Below are positions 55,667 through 64,000 of a stretch of DNA of 64,000 nt, piece after piece. This stretch comes from G965216255 sp965216255 (lineage in GTDB: Bacteria > Bacteroidota > Rhodothermia > Rhodothermales > Bin80), in NCBI GenBank assembly GCA_965216255.1, contig OZ244148.1, forward strand, positions 3,906,001-3,970,000, in the 5' to 3' direction. Position numbers and translations under genes: made by a program. The notes beneath the pieces were generated by a model that saw only the letters and a list, made by a program, of their open reading frames with translations, was not told the DNA's origin and ran no database searches. Numbering within the stretch: the stretch's first letter is position 1; every line of letters starts with the position of its first letter.

Positions 55667-56123
55667 CGCCGATTGGGCAATTCAATCAATGTTGTGCAGT
55701 CCCAAGCGCTTCATTGAAGTAAGCAAAATCCAAGGGCAAAATCCATACCCGTTAACCCATCTTTTTCACCAAAATACTCAATTGTATTCCGAGGGACGGC
55801 CGGTGGCTTCACAGATGGTTCTTAAGTCTTGGATTATCATGGTTTTGATAGGGATACTATTGCGCACTCAAGCGTTCTATTTCTGGCTCCCCCGATGCAC
55901 AACTAAAGGTAAAACCAGTGCAGAATAGCGCCCCTTATTTTTATTTTCATGTCCCCTTCAACGAAAATTCTCCTTTGTGTTGACCTCATGTATTGAAGAT
56001 ATTTAGGGATTCTTGCCAACATTAATGAGGAGTGTTGGATGATAGGCCTAAGTACATGAAGCTATCAATGGCCTCATGTTAAAGAAGGTCTTCCCGCGGT
56101 AGGTACTTTGCTGGGTATAGGCG
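55667..56123 (-). promoter_or_regulatory. Upstream/promoter region of giant gene copy 2
   Basis: The counterpart of 42608-43065, closely similar to it. It is AT-rich compared with the genes around it and has no continuous shared reading frame. Probable promoter and 5' UTR of the giant gene; exact elements not assigned. Confidence 0.45.
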
Positions 56124-57790
56124 CTACCGGAGCTTCACTATCAGCAGCTCAAAGGCGCGGGCCTGCAGGTCGGTCATCGCTCCAAGCATCGTAAACGAGA
56201 CGCGCTTCTTGCCGATCAGGGGCTCTACCTGATGCTTGCATAGCGCACACAGATGCGCCATGAGGACGGCGAAGCTCAACGCCTTGTGCCGCGTCCGTTT
56301 GGAGCGGCCTTTCTTGTCTGCCGAGGGCGAATGCCCTGCTGCATGGATGATACTATGACGGGTAGTGCCTTCCGGGTCATCTTCGGCAAAGAGTATCGGA
56401 GCCAGACGCTGCTTCACGTGCCATTCCACGAAGTAAGCCAGCATGCACAGGAAGACGTGGCAGATGGCTCTCGGGGTCTTGTAGCGGTGGATGGGCCCTA
56501 CTTTGAGGTCCGCGCTCTTGAGGCTCCGGAAGGCCTGCTCTACAGCGCTGAGCCGCTTGTAATCGCGTCCTCCGCAGTCGGCCCGTTGTGGATGGCATAC
56601 ATGCCGTCCAGGGACGCTTCGCGGGCTATTGAGGCCGCGAAGCGTTGGTAGCTGAAGAAGCCTGTCTTAAGGCTCAGTTTAAAATGCTTTTCCATTTTCC
56701 AGTTGCCGATGAGCTTCCCTAGACGGAAGCTGATCGCTTGCATGCTGCGCAGGGGATGGTCTTTGCGCCGGGTGGCCAGTACGATCTTCTCCAGCGCCTT
56801 GTCGGTCTGTATCAGCCGTCTTTCGCGGTTATGCGCCGACTCCCTGGCCCGTAGCGATACAGGACGATCCGCTCACCCGGGTAGAGGGCGGTGGTGATCT
56901 CCGCGTGGCCTTGTTCGTCGAACAGGGACAGCTGCAGGCCTTCCGCTCTGCGGATGCCGCTCTTGCTGAGGGCGGATATCCAGTCCCGGCGGGTTTGACC
57001 TCTTTGCGCAAGCCGGGCCTCGGCGGGCAGGCCGCGGTCTCCTACGAGCACGATGCGCCGGAGGCCGAACTGTTGCTGGGTCTTGGCAATCTGAGGAGCC
57101 AGTGTATTGGGATCGGCCGCAAAGACTTCCACGGCCACGGGGCAGCCGTCTTTGCCCGTGAGCAGGCCGAAGACGATCTGCTTCTTGCCTTTTTTCTTGT
57201 CCCGGGAGTAGCCATACTTGGCCAGCTTAAGGGCTTCGCCTTCGACGTAGGTGGAGGTAACATCCGCGGGAGGGCCCTCCTCGAGGTGCTGGCGAGCGAG
57301 GCGCTCTTCGATAGTGCTTTTTCGCTTCAGCAGTCAATCCATGGTCTGGTAGAGGTCGTCCTCGTCTATGTTTTCGAGACCGAGTTCGCTACCGAGCGAA
57401 TGGCTGGCGGAGTCTGGGTGCAGGCCTGCGAGTTTGCCTATTGGGATTGAGGATACGGGCAGCGATAAGGGCGATGGCGAGGCATCGCTGTTTGGAGTCT
57501 TTGGTTGCGATAATGCTGTGGAGCTTCAGGTTACGCAGAGAGCCGAGTACGGCGGCGACGTGACCGTGGGGGATACCTTTGGTGAAGCGGAAGGAGTGCT
57601 GGAAGGTGTACTGGGGGTTATCGACGGCGACGTCCCCGCGCAGCAGGATGCGGATGTAGTCGATGATATCATCGGGGAGTTTGGAGATATTGGTGAGGGT
57701 GGTTTTGACGACTTTGCGGCCTTCGCGTTTGCCTTGGCGGATGAGGTAGGCGGGGCGGGCTCCGCGGTTGGGGACGGTGGCGACATACAT
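56124..57790 (-). pseudogene. IS1634-type transposase, near full length but broken
   Basis: It reads leftward from ATG 57790 (MYVATVPNRGARPAYLIRQG) through an N-terminal piece. After a frame change it passes YQTMD then an in-frame TGA (57334-57336, where a Trp is expected), STYVEGEALKLAKYGYSRDKK, GLLTGKDGCPVAVEVFAADP, IVLVGDRGLPAEARL (DDE Asp) and FDEQGHAEITTAL. A shift near 56825 leads to QTDKALEKIVLATRRKDHPLR, and later breaks precede VFLCMLAYFVEWHVKQRLAPILF and RAFELLIVKLR. At least one nonsense mutation and three frame changes. The C-terminal third also lies upstream of giant gene copy 1. Confidence 0.8.
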
Positions 57791-58051
57791 GGGAACTAGT
57801 GTAGGAAGGTGATCCAGGTGTACGACCAGATATATTCATAGATATGTAACCAGTAGTACAGTCTACTAAGAGATCGATAATAATGCCCATAATGGATGAA
57901 TAGCGGATGAAATACATGGGAACTATGAATTGAATCCATTACGGACTGAGGTGGCACAGGACTTCCATGTAAATGGCTATGAATCCACTACTTACGCCGA
58001 GCTAAATACCTGTAGAATACTCTGTATCGCCCTAACTTTGGGGGGACTTCC

Positions 58052-58426
58052 CTTACGGAGGCGAAGAAGCACTATCCGACACTCCGTTCGTGCAGCCTGG
58101 ACAGGGGTTTTTACACGCCGAAGAATCGGGAGCATCTGGAAGGGCTACTCGATCTGAACGTCATGCCCAGGGTGGCTGGCGCTCTCAGGAGACGTGGAGA
58201 GGGAGACGGCTGAAGCCTTGGTGGGAGCGCGGAGCCCGCATCCGGCGATAGAATCGGCTACGGGCAATTTGAATCACCGGGGGCTGGGGCTGGTGCGCAC
58301 GGTGCCGCAGGGATTGCCTGGACGGTGGCCCTGGTAACGGCCAACGTGCACCGAATCTGTCAATTGCTGAATAAGCAGGAAGAATGGCGACGGCACTGGC
58401 ATAAAGCCCACGGCCGAGCGGCGTAG
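58052..58426 (+). pseudogene. ISNCY-like transposase remnant, second copy
   Basis: Duplicate of 46300-46674 with the same frame breaks and only a few base changes, at the standard offset of 11,752 bp. The shared breaks show that the fragment was already dead before the duplication. Confidence 0.7.
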
Positions 58427-58636
58427 GCCCGCTCGCGCGCCAGCATGGGAGTAAGGCTTGCCCTCCTCCACAAGAGGAGATCGCCTGCCTGTCTCGTTGC
58501 CCCACCGACTCGGGGCATACCACCGCCGACCAGCGTTTGGTAAGCTCGAAATCCTCAGCTGGCACGTTATGCCCTTTCCACCCCCATGCAGGCCCCGTTA
58601 CCCACCGGATAACAGCCCCTCAAACCGCACCTCATC

Positions 58637-58652
58637 AAAAAGCCGGCTTTTT
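58637..58652. terminator. Palindromic terminator-like element after copy 3
   Basis: Identical to 46885-46900; 34 bp past the stop of giant gene copy 3. Absent after copy 1, where the flanking sequence differs. Confidence 0.5.
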
Positions 58653-58685
58653 CTGGCTAGCACTACCTACCCGCGCCTCCCGGCT

Positions 58686-61600
58686 CTACGGCGACAGGAC
58701 CAGCGACTGAGTTGGCGGAATGCCGCCGCCGTTGTGCGGCTCGAACCGCACGAACAGCCTTTCAGCCGGCAGCGCGCTCACGGGGACGCGAATCTGGCTG
58801 CGCGTGAAGACGAGGGCACCCGCGCGGCCAATTTCCGCATCACCGGCATAGAGTACGACCTCGCCGGCGAACGGATGGTCCTTCGTTTCCAGGAGCAGCG
58901 TAACTGAACGATCTGCACCGGCCACGTCTGAAACGGCTACGGGTCTTACAAATATCTGGCTGGATCCGCCCTCCGGGACGAACACGCCGTAAATCCGCGT
59001 CCGGACGCGCGCTGTTCTGGCAGCGTCTATGGATTCGGCTTCTAGCTGCGCATCTACGTATTGGCGAGGCTCAGACACGAAGTTGAACAGTGCCGCATAC
59101 CCCTTGTCCTCCAGTGCGCCTTCCCGGACCTCGAAGCGCACCTCTTTGCTTTCGCCTGGATCAAGGTATAACACGCTGGGATGCACGGAAAGATGCTCGG
59201 AGAGATCTCCAAGACCAGAGCCGGTGGTGTCGGTCATTATCCTGCCCATGGCAATCCTGGTATTGGCCTCTATCGGTGCTTCGCCGTAGCCGAATTCGGT
59301 TGAAATGGAGACCTCGAGTGGTATGATGGACGGATTGGACAATTCGAATATGCCCTGAGAGTGCTCGGAACTTAGGATGACCGACCTGGGATATATGCTC
59401 ATGGCCTGGGTGCGGCTGAGTCCGGCAGAAGCGTCCGATGCGGTGGCAAAACGGGCACCGTCGGGTCCAACGGTTACAGGCCGCTTGACGTCCTCGACGC
59501 TTAGTTGGACGGCTACTTCGTACATCTCTTCCACCGGCCCTTCACGCAGCAGCACAACTATGCTCCCGGCGTAGGTTCCAGCCAGCGCACCAGCCAAATC
59601 CACCTGGCCGCCGAAGCGAAGCATAAAACAGTCCCCGTCCAGGAGCTGAGCCTGGGTGACACTTCCGGCCATGGTCACCGAAGAGAGCAGCTCGCATGAC
59701 TCTGAAATCGAGACATCCGGTGTTACGCTGATGGTATGGGCACCCATGGCCACTTCGCCTGTGTAGACAAGCGGTGCCGAATTTCTTACCTCGATTTCAA
59801 GATTTACGGTATCGGCGGCCGTGAGTACCATGCGACCCGCGTAGGCCGAGCCTGTTATATCGGTGGATATCTGTCCGGTTGCGGGATCCAGGGTTACTGT
59901 TTGGCCCGTAGCCTGGGTGCCTAAATGCATGGACGATGTGCTTACCGTCAGTCCTGTGAGGCTGCCCGCAAGCGGCGGCCTATTCAAGACCGCTACGGTG
60001 ATGCCGGCCGAAACGGCTTCTCGGGATGCCGCAGACAATGTGACGGAATATTCAAAGGTGGCGTCGGCGTCCACTGCGGGCACTTCAAAGATTGGCTGGG
60101 CGATCCCGGGATTGGAGAGATATGTCGAGGGTGACCAGACGTATTCGGGGCTCTCGCCGTCGCCCCAGCCGCTACCCGTACATGCAAGCTGGAAATCGGG
60201 TGCATCCTCGTATACTGGATCCGGATCGGAGCATACCAGGCTAAGTGTATTTTGCACGGTGACGGTGACCTCGCCGCTGGCCGTCTCCGCTCCTTCCGCC
60301 GAAACGGCGATGGAATACGTGTAAGGCGTATCCGCATCCACGTTCTCTGGAGCCGAAAACGTCCTGGTACTCGCGCTGCCGTCGCAGCCGCCTTCCAACT
60401 GATCGCAGGCCGAGGATGGCGCAGCGGCCGTCCACTCATAGTGGTAAAGCGGCGCAGTTCCAGGCGCCCCGCTGGCCGAGCAGGAAAGTGCGGAAGTTGC
60501 GGTAGCGCCCTCGACCACCATTGGAGGATCTGCAGTACACGCCAGGTCTAAAACCAGCAGATTCAGCAAGGTGACCCCTACCGTAGAGGAAACCGGATCT
60601 CGCTCTCCCGCAGAGAGGGTGACGCTGTATTCGATGGATGTGTTGGCATCTATCTCGGGGACTTCAAAGAAGGGACTCTCGGTCGCCGGATCAGAGAGGT
60701 GGGTGGCAGGCGACCACGTGTATTGGGGAGTCTCGCCGTCGCTCCAGCCGCCTCCAGCGCAGTCTAGTTGAAAGTCTTCCGCATCCTCGTATACCGGATC
60801 CGGATCGTTGCATGCCAGGGTCAGTGAATTCAGCACGGTAACGCTGACCCGGGCTGTGCCTTCCGATGCACCCTGCGCCCTCGCAGTGACGGCGAAAGTA
60901 TAGGGCGTGTCGGCATCCACGTCGCCTGGGACCGTAAAGGTCTGGCTCTCGGTGTTTGCGGCACAACCGCCCAAGAGCTGTTCACAGGCCGATGCCGGCT
61001 CGGCCGGCATCCATTCGTATTGGTACTCCGGACTACCCCCCGGCGCGCCGCTTGCCGAGCAGCTGAGCGTTGAGGTTGTAGGGCTTCCTTCGTTGATGGC
61101 AGCAGGCTCTGCACTACAGGCTAGCGCTAGCGGCAGCCTCTCCAACACGATAACGCTCACGCGGTCCACGACCTGTCCGCGGTTGCCGGCAGAGAGGGTT
61201 ACGGTATAGTCAAATCGCGTGTCGCCATCGACATCGGGTACCTGGAAGGTTGGTTCAAATAAGGTGACATCGGAGAGATGGATGGAAGGAGACCACAAAA
61301 TATCTGGATCCTCACCCTCGCTCCAGCCGCTGCCGCTGCATCGAAGCCGAATGTCCGGCGCATCTTCGTACACGGGATCCGGATCGGTGCACGCCAGGGA
61401 AAGGGAATTCAGTACGGTGATTGTGACCTCGGCCGGGCTGGGCGTCGCCCCCGGCGCTGTGACGGTAACGGCGAAGGTAAAAGGCGTATCGGCATCGACA
61501 TTGTCCGGTGCCGTAAATGTCTTGCTTGGGAGGCCACCCCCGCATCTGCCGGACAACTGGTCGCAGGCCGAAGCCGGCTGCACGGCCGTCCATTCGAAGC

Positions 61601-64000
61601 TGTACTCCGGATTACCCCCCGGCGCGCCACTTGCCGAACAGCTAAGCACAGCGGACTTGCCTTCTTGTAGCTCAGACGGGTCCGCCTGGCAGCTTACGAT
61701 GAGCGATCCCCTGTCCAGTACCGTGACGCTCACGCGGTCCGAGACCGGTGCGCGGTTTCCGGCCGAAAGGGTAACGCTATACTCAAACAGTGTATCGGCC
61801 TCAACTTCAGGCACTTCAAAAATAGGGCTGGATTCGCCGGGACCGGAGAGGTGGGTTGCAGGAGACCACGCGTATGTAGGGGTCTCTGCGACACCCCAGC
61901 CGTCACCTGCGCAGTGCAGTGGAACCGTCGATACATCCTCGTACACGGGATCCGGGTCTGCGCAGACTAAGGTCATGGGGGAATCAAGTACCTTCACGGT
62001 AACCTCAGCCGTGCCTCCTGATGCACTCTGTGCGGTTGCGGTAACGCTATAGCGGTAGCGCGTATCGGCATCTACCTTGTCCGGCGCCGTAAATGTTTTG
62101 CTACTGCTGCCTGGGCCGCAGCCCCCCGACAAGCGGTCGCAGGCTGAGGCCGGCTCTACGGCCGTCCATTCGAAATCGTACTCAGGATTATCTCCCGGTG
62201 CGCCGCTTGCCGAGCAGGTAAGCGTGGATGCAGCAGTGCTGCCTTCACTTAGCCCGGCAGGATCCGCTTCGCAGTTTACGAAGAGCGATTCCGGGTCCAG
62301 CACTGTAACGGTGACTTGGTCCGTAACGGGCGCCTGGTCACCTGCCGTCAAGGTAATGGTATAGCGGAAATCTTCGCGCCCGTCGACGTTGGGTACTTGA
62401 AAGGTCGGGTCTTCTAAGGCCGGATCGTCGAGGTGGGTGGAAGGGGTCCATGCATAGGTGGGAGTCTCACCGGTATTCCAGCCGCCACCCGTGCAGTCAA
62501 GTTGAACCTCTTGCACATCGTCGTATACCGGATCCGGATCCGTGCATGTCAGAGTCAGCGGCGAATCGAGCATGTTAACGGTTACGTCATCCGTGCCGTC
62601 GGTTGCACCGTCTGCCGATACCGTGACGTGGTACGTATAGGCCGTATGGCCAATCACCTCAGCCGGTGCCGTGAATGTCTTGCTTTCGGCGCCTGGGCCG
62701 CACCCGCCCGACAAGCGGTTGCAGGCTGAGGCCGGCTGCACGGCCGTCCATTCGAAATCGTAATCAGGATTATCTCCCGGTGCGCCGCTTGCCGAGCAGG
62801 TAAGCGTAGAGGTAGCAGTGCTGCCTTCACTTAGCCCGGCAGGATCCGCTTCGCAGTTTACGAAGAGCGATTCCGGGTCCAACACTGTAACGGTGACTTG
62901 ATCCGTAACGGGCGCCTGGTCACCTGCCGACAAGGCAATGGTATAGCGGAAATCTTCGCGCCCGTCGACGTTGGGTACTTGAAAGGTCGGGTCTTCTAAG
63001 GCCGGATCGTCAAGGTGGGTGGAAGGGGTCCATGCATAGGTGGGAGTCTCACCGGTATTCCAGCCGCCACCCGTGCAGTCAAGTTGAACCTCTTGCACAT
63101 CGTCGTATACCGGATCCGGATCCGTGCATGTCAGAGTCAGCGGTGAATCGAGCACGTTGACGGTTACGTCGACCGTGCCGTCGGTTGCACCGTCCGCCGA
63201 TACCGTGACGTGGTACGTATAGGCCGTATGGCCAAGCACCTCAGCCGGTGCCGTGAATGTCTTGCTTTCGGTGTCGCCGCCGCACCCGCTGGACAACATG
63301 GCGCAACCCGAGGCCGGACCGACGGCCGTCCATTCGAAATCATAATCCGGACTATCTCCCGGTGCGCCGCTCGCCGAGCAGGTAAGCGTAGAGGTAGCAG
63401 TGCTGCCTTCACTTAGCTCAGCAGGATCCGCTTTGCAGTTTACGAAGAGCGATTCCAGGTCCAGCACTGAGACGGTGACTTGGTACGTAACGGGCGCCTG
63501 GTCACCTGCCGACAAGGTAATGGTATAGCGGAAATCTTCGCGCCCGTCAACGTTGGGTACTTGAAAGGTCGGGTCTTCTAAGGCCGGATCGTCGAGGTGG
63601 GTGGAAGGGGTCCATGCATACGTGGGAGTCTCACCGGTATTCCAGCCGCCACCCGTGCAGTCAAGTTGAACCTCTTGCACATCTTCGTATACCGGATCCG
63701 GATCCGTGCATGTCAGGGTCAGCGGCGAATCGAGCACGTTGACGGTTACGTCGACCGTGCCGTCGGTTGCATTGAGCGCCGATACCTTGACGTTGTACGT
63801 ATAGGGCGAAAGGCCAATCACCTCAGCCGGTGCCGTGAATATCTTGCTTTCGGTGTCGCCGCCGCAGCCACCAGACAACATGGCGCAACCCGAGGCCGGA
63901 TCGACGGCCGTCCATACGAAATCGTAATCCGGACTATCTCCCGGTGCGCCGCTTGCCGAGCAGGTAAGCGTAGAGGTAGCAGTGCTGCCTTCACTTAGCC
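58686..64000 (-). CDS. Giant modular Ig/PKD-like surface protein, copy 3 (N-terminal part outside window)
   Basis: At least 1771 aa, open to the right edge of the window; an internal Met at 63881 is not the real start, since module A sequence (LSEGSTATSTLTC, GAPGDSPDYDF) continues in frame to 63998. It contains about seven A-B pairs and the shared 430-residue C-terminus. The outer modules match copies 1 and 2, while the central stretch has at least three near-identical VQEV-type B modules paired with A modules of the LFVNCEADPAGL / LFVNCKADPAEL type. The C-terminal alleles match copy 1 (HLGTQ, DITGS, GEVAMG), although its 3' flank matches copy 2. Confidence 0.75.
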   Translation of the reverse strand, partial: LSEGSTATSTLTCSASGAPGDSPDYDFVWTAVDPASGCAMLSGGCGGDTESKIFTAPAEVIGLSPYTYNVKVSALNATDGTVDVTVNVLDSPLTLTCTDPDPVYEDVQEVQLDCTGGGWNTGETPTYAWTPSTHLDDPALEDPTFQVPNVDGREDFRYTITLSAGDQAPVTYQVTVSVLDLESLFVNCKADPAELSEGSTATSTLTCSASGAPGDSPDYDFEWTAVGPASGCAMLSSGCGGDTESKTFTAPAEVLGHTAYTYHVTVSADGATDGTVDVTVNVLDSPLTLTCTDPDPVYDDVQEVQLDCTGGGWNTGETPTYAWTPSTHLDDPALEDPTFQVPNVDGREDFRYTIALSAGDQAPVTDQVTVTVLDPESLFVNCEADPAGLSEGSTATSTLTCSASGAPGDNPDYDFEWTAVQPASACNRLSGGCGPGAESKTFTAPAEVIGHTAYTYHVTVSADGATDGTDDVTVNMLDSPLTLTCTDPDPVYDDVQEVQLDCTGGGWNTGETPTYAWTPSTHLDDPALEDPTFQVPNVDGREDFRYTITLTAGDQAPVTDQVTVTVLDPESLFVNCEADPAGLSEGSTAASTLTCSASGAPGDNPEYDFEWTAVEPASACDRLSGGCGPGSSSKTFTAPDKVDADTRYRYSVTATAQSASGGTAEVTVKVLDSPMTLVCADPDPVYEDVSTVPLHCAGDGWGVAETPTYAWSPATHLSGPGESSPIFEVPEVEADTLFEYSVTLSAGNRAPVSDRVSVTVLDRGSLIVSCQADPSELQEGKSAVLSCSASGAPGGNPEYSFEWTAVQPASACDQLSGRCGGGLPSKTFTAPDNVDADTPFTFAVTVTAPGATPSPAEVTITVLNSLSLACTDPDPVYEDAPDIRLRCSGSGWSEGEDPDILWSPSIHLSDVTLFEPTFQVPDVDGDTRFDYTVTLSAGNRGQVVDRVSVIVLERLPLALACSAEPAAINEGSPTTSTLSCSASGAPGGSPEYQYEWMPAEPASACEQLLGGCAANTESQTFTVPGDVDADTPYTFAVTARAQGASEGTARVSVTVLNSLTLACNDPDPVYEDAEDFQLDCAGGGWSDGETPQYTWSPATHLSDPATESPFFEVPEIDANTSIEYSVTLSAGERDPVSSTVGVTLLNLLVLDLACTADPPMVVEGATATSALSCSASGAPGTAPLYHYEWTAAAPSSACDQLEGGCDGSASTRTFSAPENVDADTPYTYSIAVSAEGAETASGEVTVTVQNTLSLVCSDPDPVYEDAPDFQLACTGSGWGDGESPEYVWSPSTYLSNPGIAQPIFEVPAVDADATFEYSVTLSAASREAVSAGITVAVLNRPPLAGSLTGLTVSTSSMHLGTQATGQTVTLDPATGQISTDITGSAYAGRMVLTAADTVNLEIEVRNSAPLVYTGEVAMGAHTISVTPDVSISESCELLSSVTMAGSVTQAQLLDGDCFMLRFGGQVDLAGALAGTYAGSIVVLLREGPVEEMYEVAVQLSVEDVKRPVTVGPDGARFATASDASAGLSRTQAMSIYPRSVILSSEHSQGIFELSNPSIIPLEVSISTEFGYGEAPIEANTRIAMGRIMTDTTGSGLGDLSEHLSVHPSVLYLDPGESKEVRFEVREGALEDKGYAALFNFVSEPRQYVDAQLEAESIDAARTARVRTRIYGVFVPEGGSSQIFVRPVAVSDVAGADRSVTLLLETKDHPFAGEVVLYAGDAEIGRAGALVFTRSQIRVPVSALPAERLFVRFEPHNGGGIPPTQSLVLSP
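59980..64000 (-). repeat. Array of about seven A-B module pairs (copy 3, truncated by the window)
   Basis: About 4.0 kb of in-frame repeats. Three consecutive VQEV-type pairs (about 62270-64000) are the most similar to each other in the whole window, consistent with recent in-place amplification. The true number of pairs in copy 3 is unknown. Confidence 0.75.

Larger units (their letters stand above)
46179..57930. repeat. Segmental duplication unit, 11,752 bp offset to the next copy
   Basis: The sequence from about 46165 (transposase remnant, 3' end of giant gene copy 2) reappears from about 57917 (same remnant, 3' end of copy 3) with only scattered base changes over the first 770 bp. The stop codons are offset by 11,752 bp (46934 and 58686), and so are the remnant starts (46300 and 58052), so there are no net indels between those landmarks. 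The unit consists of remnant, giant gene, promoter region and IS1634 remnant. Copy 1 shares the gene, the promoter region and part of the IS1634 remnant but has different sequence downstream of its stop. Confidence 0.75.

Noticed and set aside
36342..64000. CRISPR-like periodic repeats
   Set aside because: The period is about 579 bp, repeats are in-frame protein modules with no short constant repeat/unique spacer pattern, and no cas genes are seen.
35048..64000. Diversity-generating retroelement behind the variable segments
   Set aside because: No reverse transcriptase frame and no adenine-biased template/variable pair were found in the window.

Overview
The window is a GC-rich bacterial chromosome segment. 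It most resembles the Bacteroidota/Rhodothermota lineage, on the basis of a CBM9-DUF5916 protein start, a DUF4292 lipoprotein, a 6-bladed beta-propeller lipoprotein, an Obg with an SKxD-type G4 motif, and many short LxxC lipoprotein signals. This placement is an inference from gene content; no rRNA or other marker is present.

Positions 1-34.8 kb are mostly ordinary chromosome. A tight forward cluster encodes obgE-rluD-hisS-lgt. It is preceded by an IMPACT/YigZ protein and a convergent RNase HI. Next come a beta-propeller lipoprotein, a gene-poor decayed stretch (about 7.7-8.9 kb) ending in a small DNA-binding-type ORF, and rlmB. A reverse LolA-like/flippase-like pair, a YpsA-like protein and a class V aminotransferase follow. 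A multiply broken sugar-dehydrogenase/cytochrome gene (14.2-16.7 kb) faces an intact heme-c propeller lipoprotein. The reverse histidine block is hisB-proC-hisH-hisA-hisF. After that come metG, lpdA, a DUF4292 lipoprotein and nadK. A translationally coupled redox pair (FAD oxidoreductase plus membrane 4Fe-4S protein) leads into DUF2339 and two lipoproteins.

Positions 35-64 kb are accessory. Three giant reverse-strand paralogues (about 2519 aa, 2910 aa, and at least 1771 aa cut by the window edge) encode exported proteins. Each complete one has a hydrophobic export segment, a roughly 670-residue N-terminal region, a long array of two alternating Cys-containing Ig/PKD-like modules (A and B, about 579 bp per A-B pair), and a C-terminus resembling DUF4402 followed by a PapD-chaperone-like fold. 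Copy 1 has 7 A-B pairs, copy 2 has 9, and copy 3 has about 7 inside the window. The difference lies in the number of one central module type. The genes sit in a segmental duplication with an 11,752-bp offset between copies 2 and 3. They are separated by decayed transposases: IS1634-like, ISL3-like, IS30 and ISNCY-like.

The first 34.8 kb is housekeeping and redox/envelope metabolism. The last 29 kb looks like a surface or secreted protein locus that expands by module duplication and mixes alleles by recombination. This giant-gene locus is the best candidate for something undescribed.
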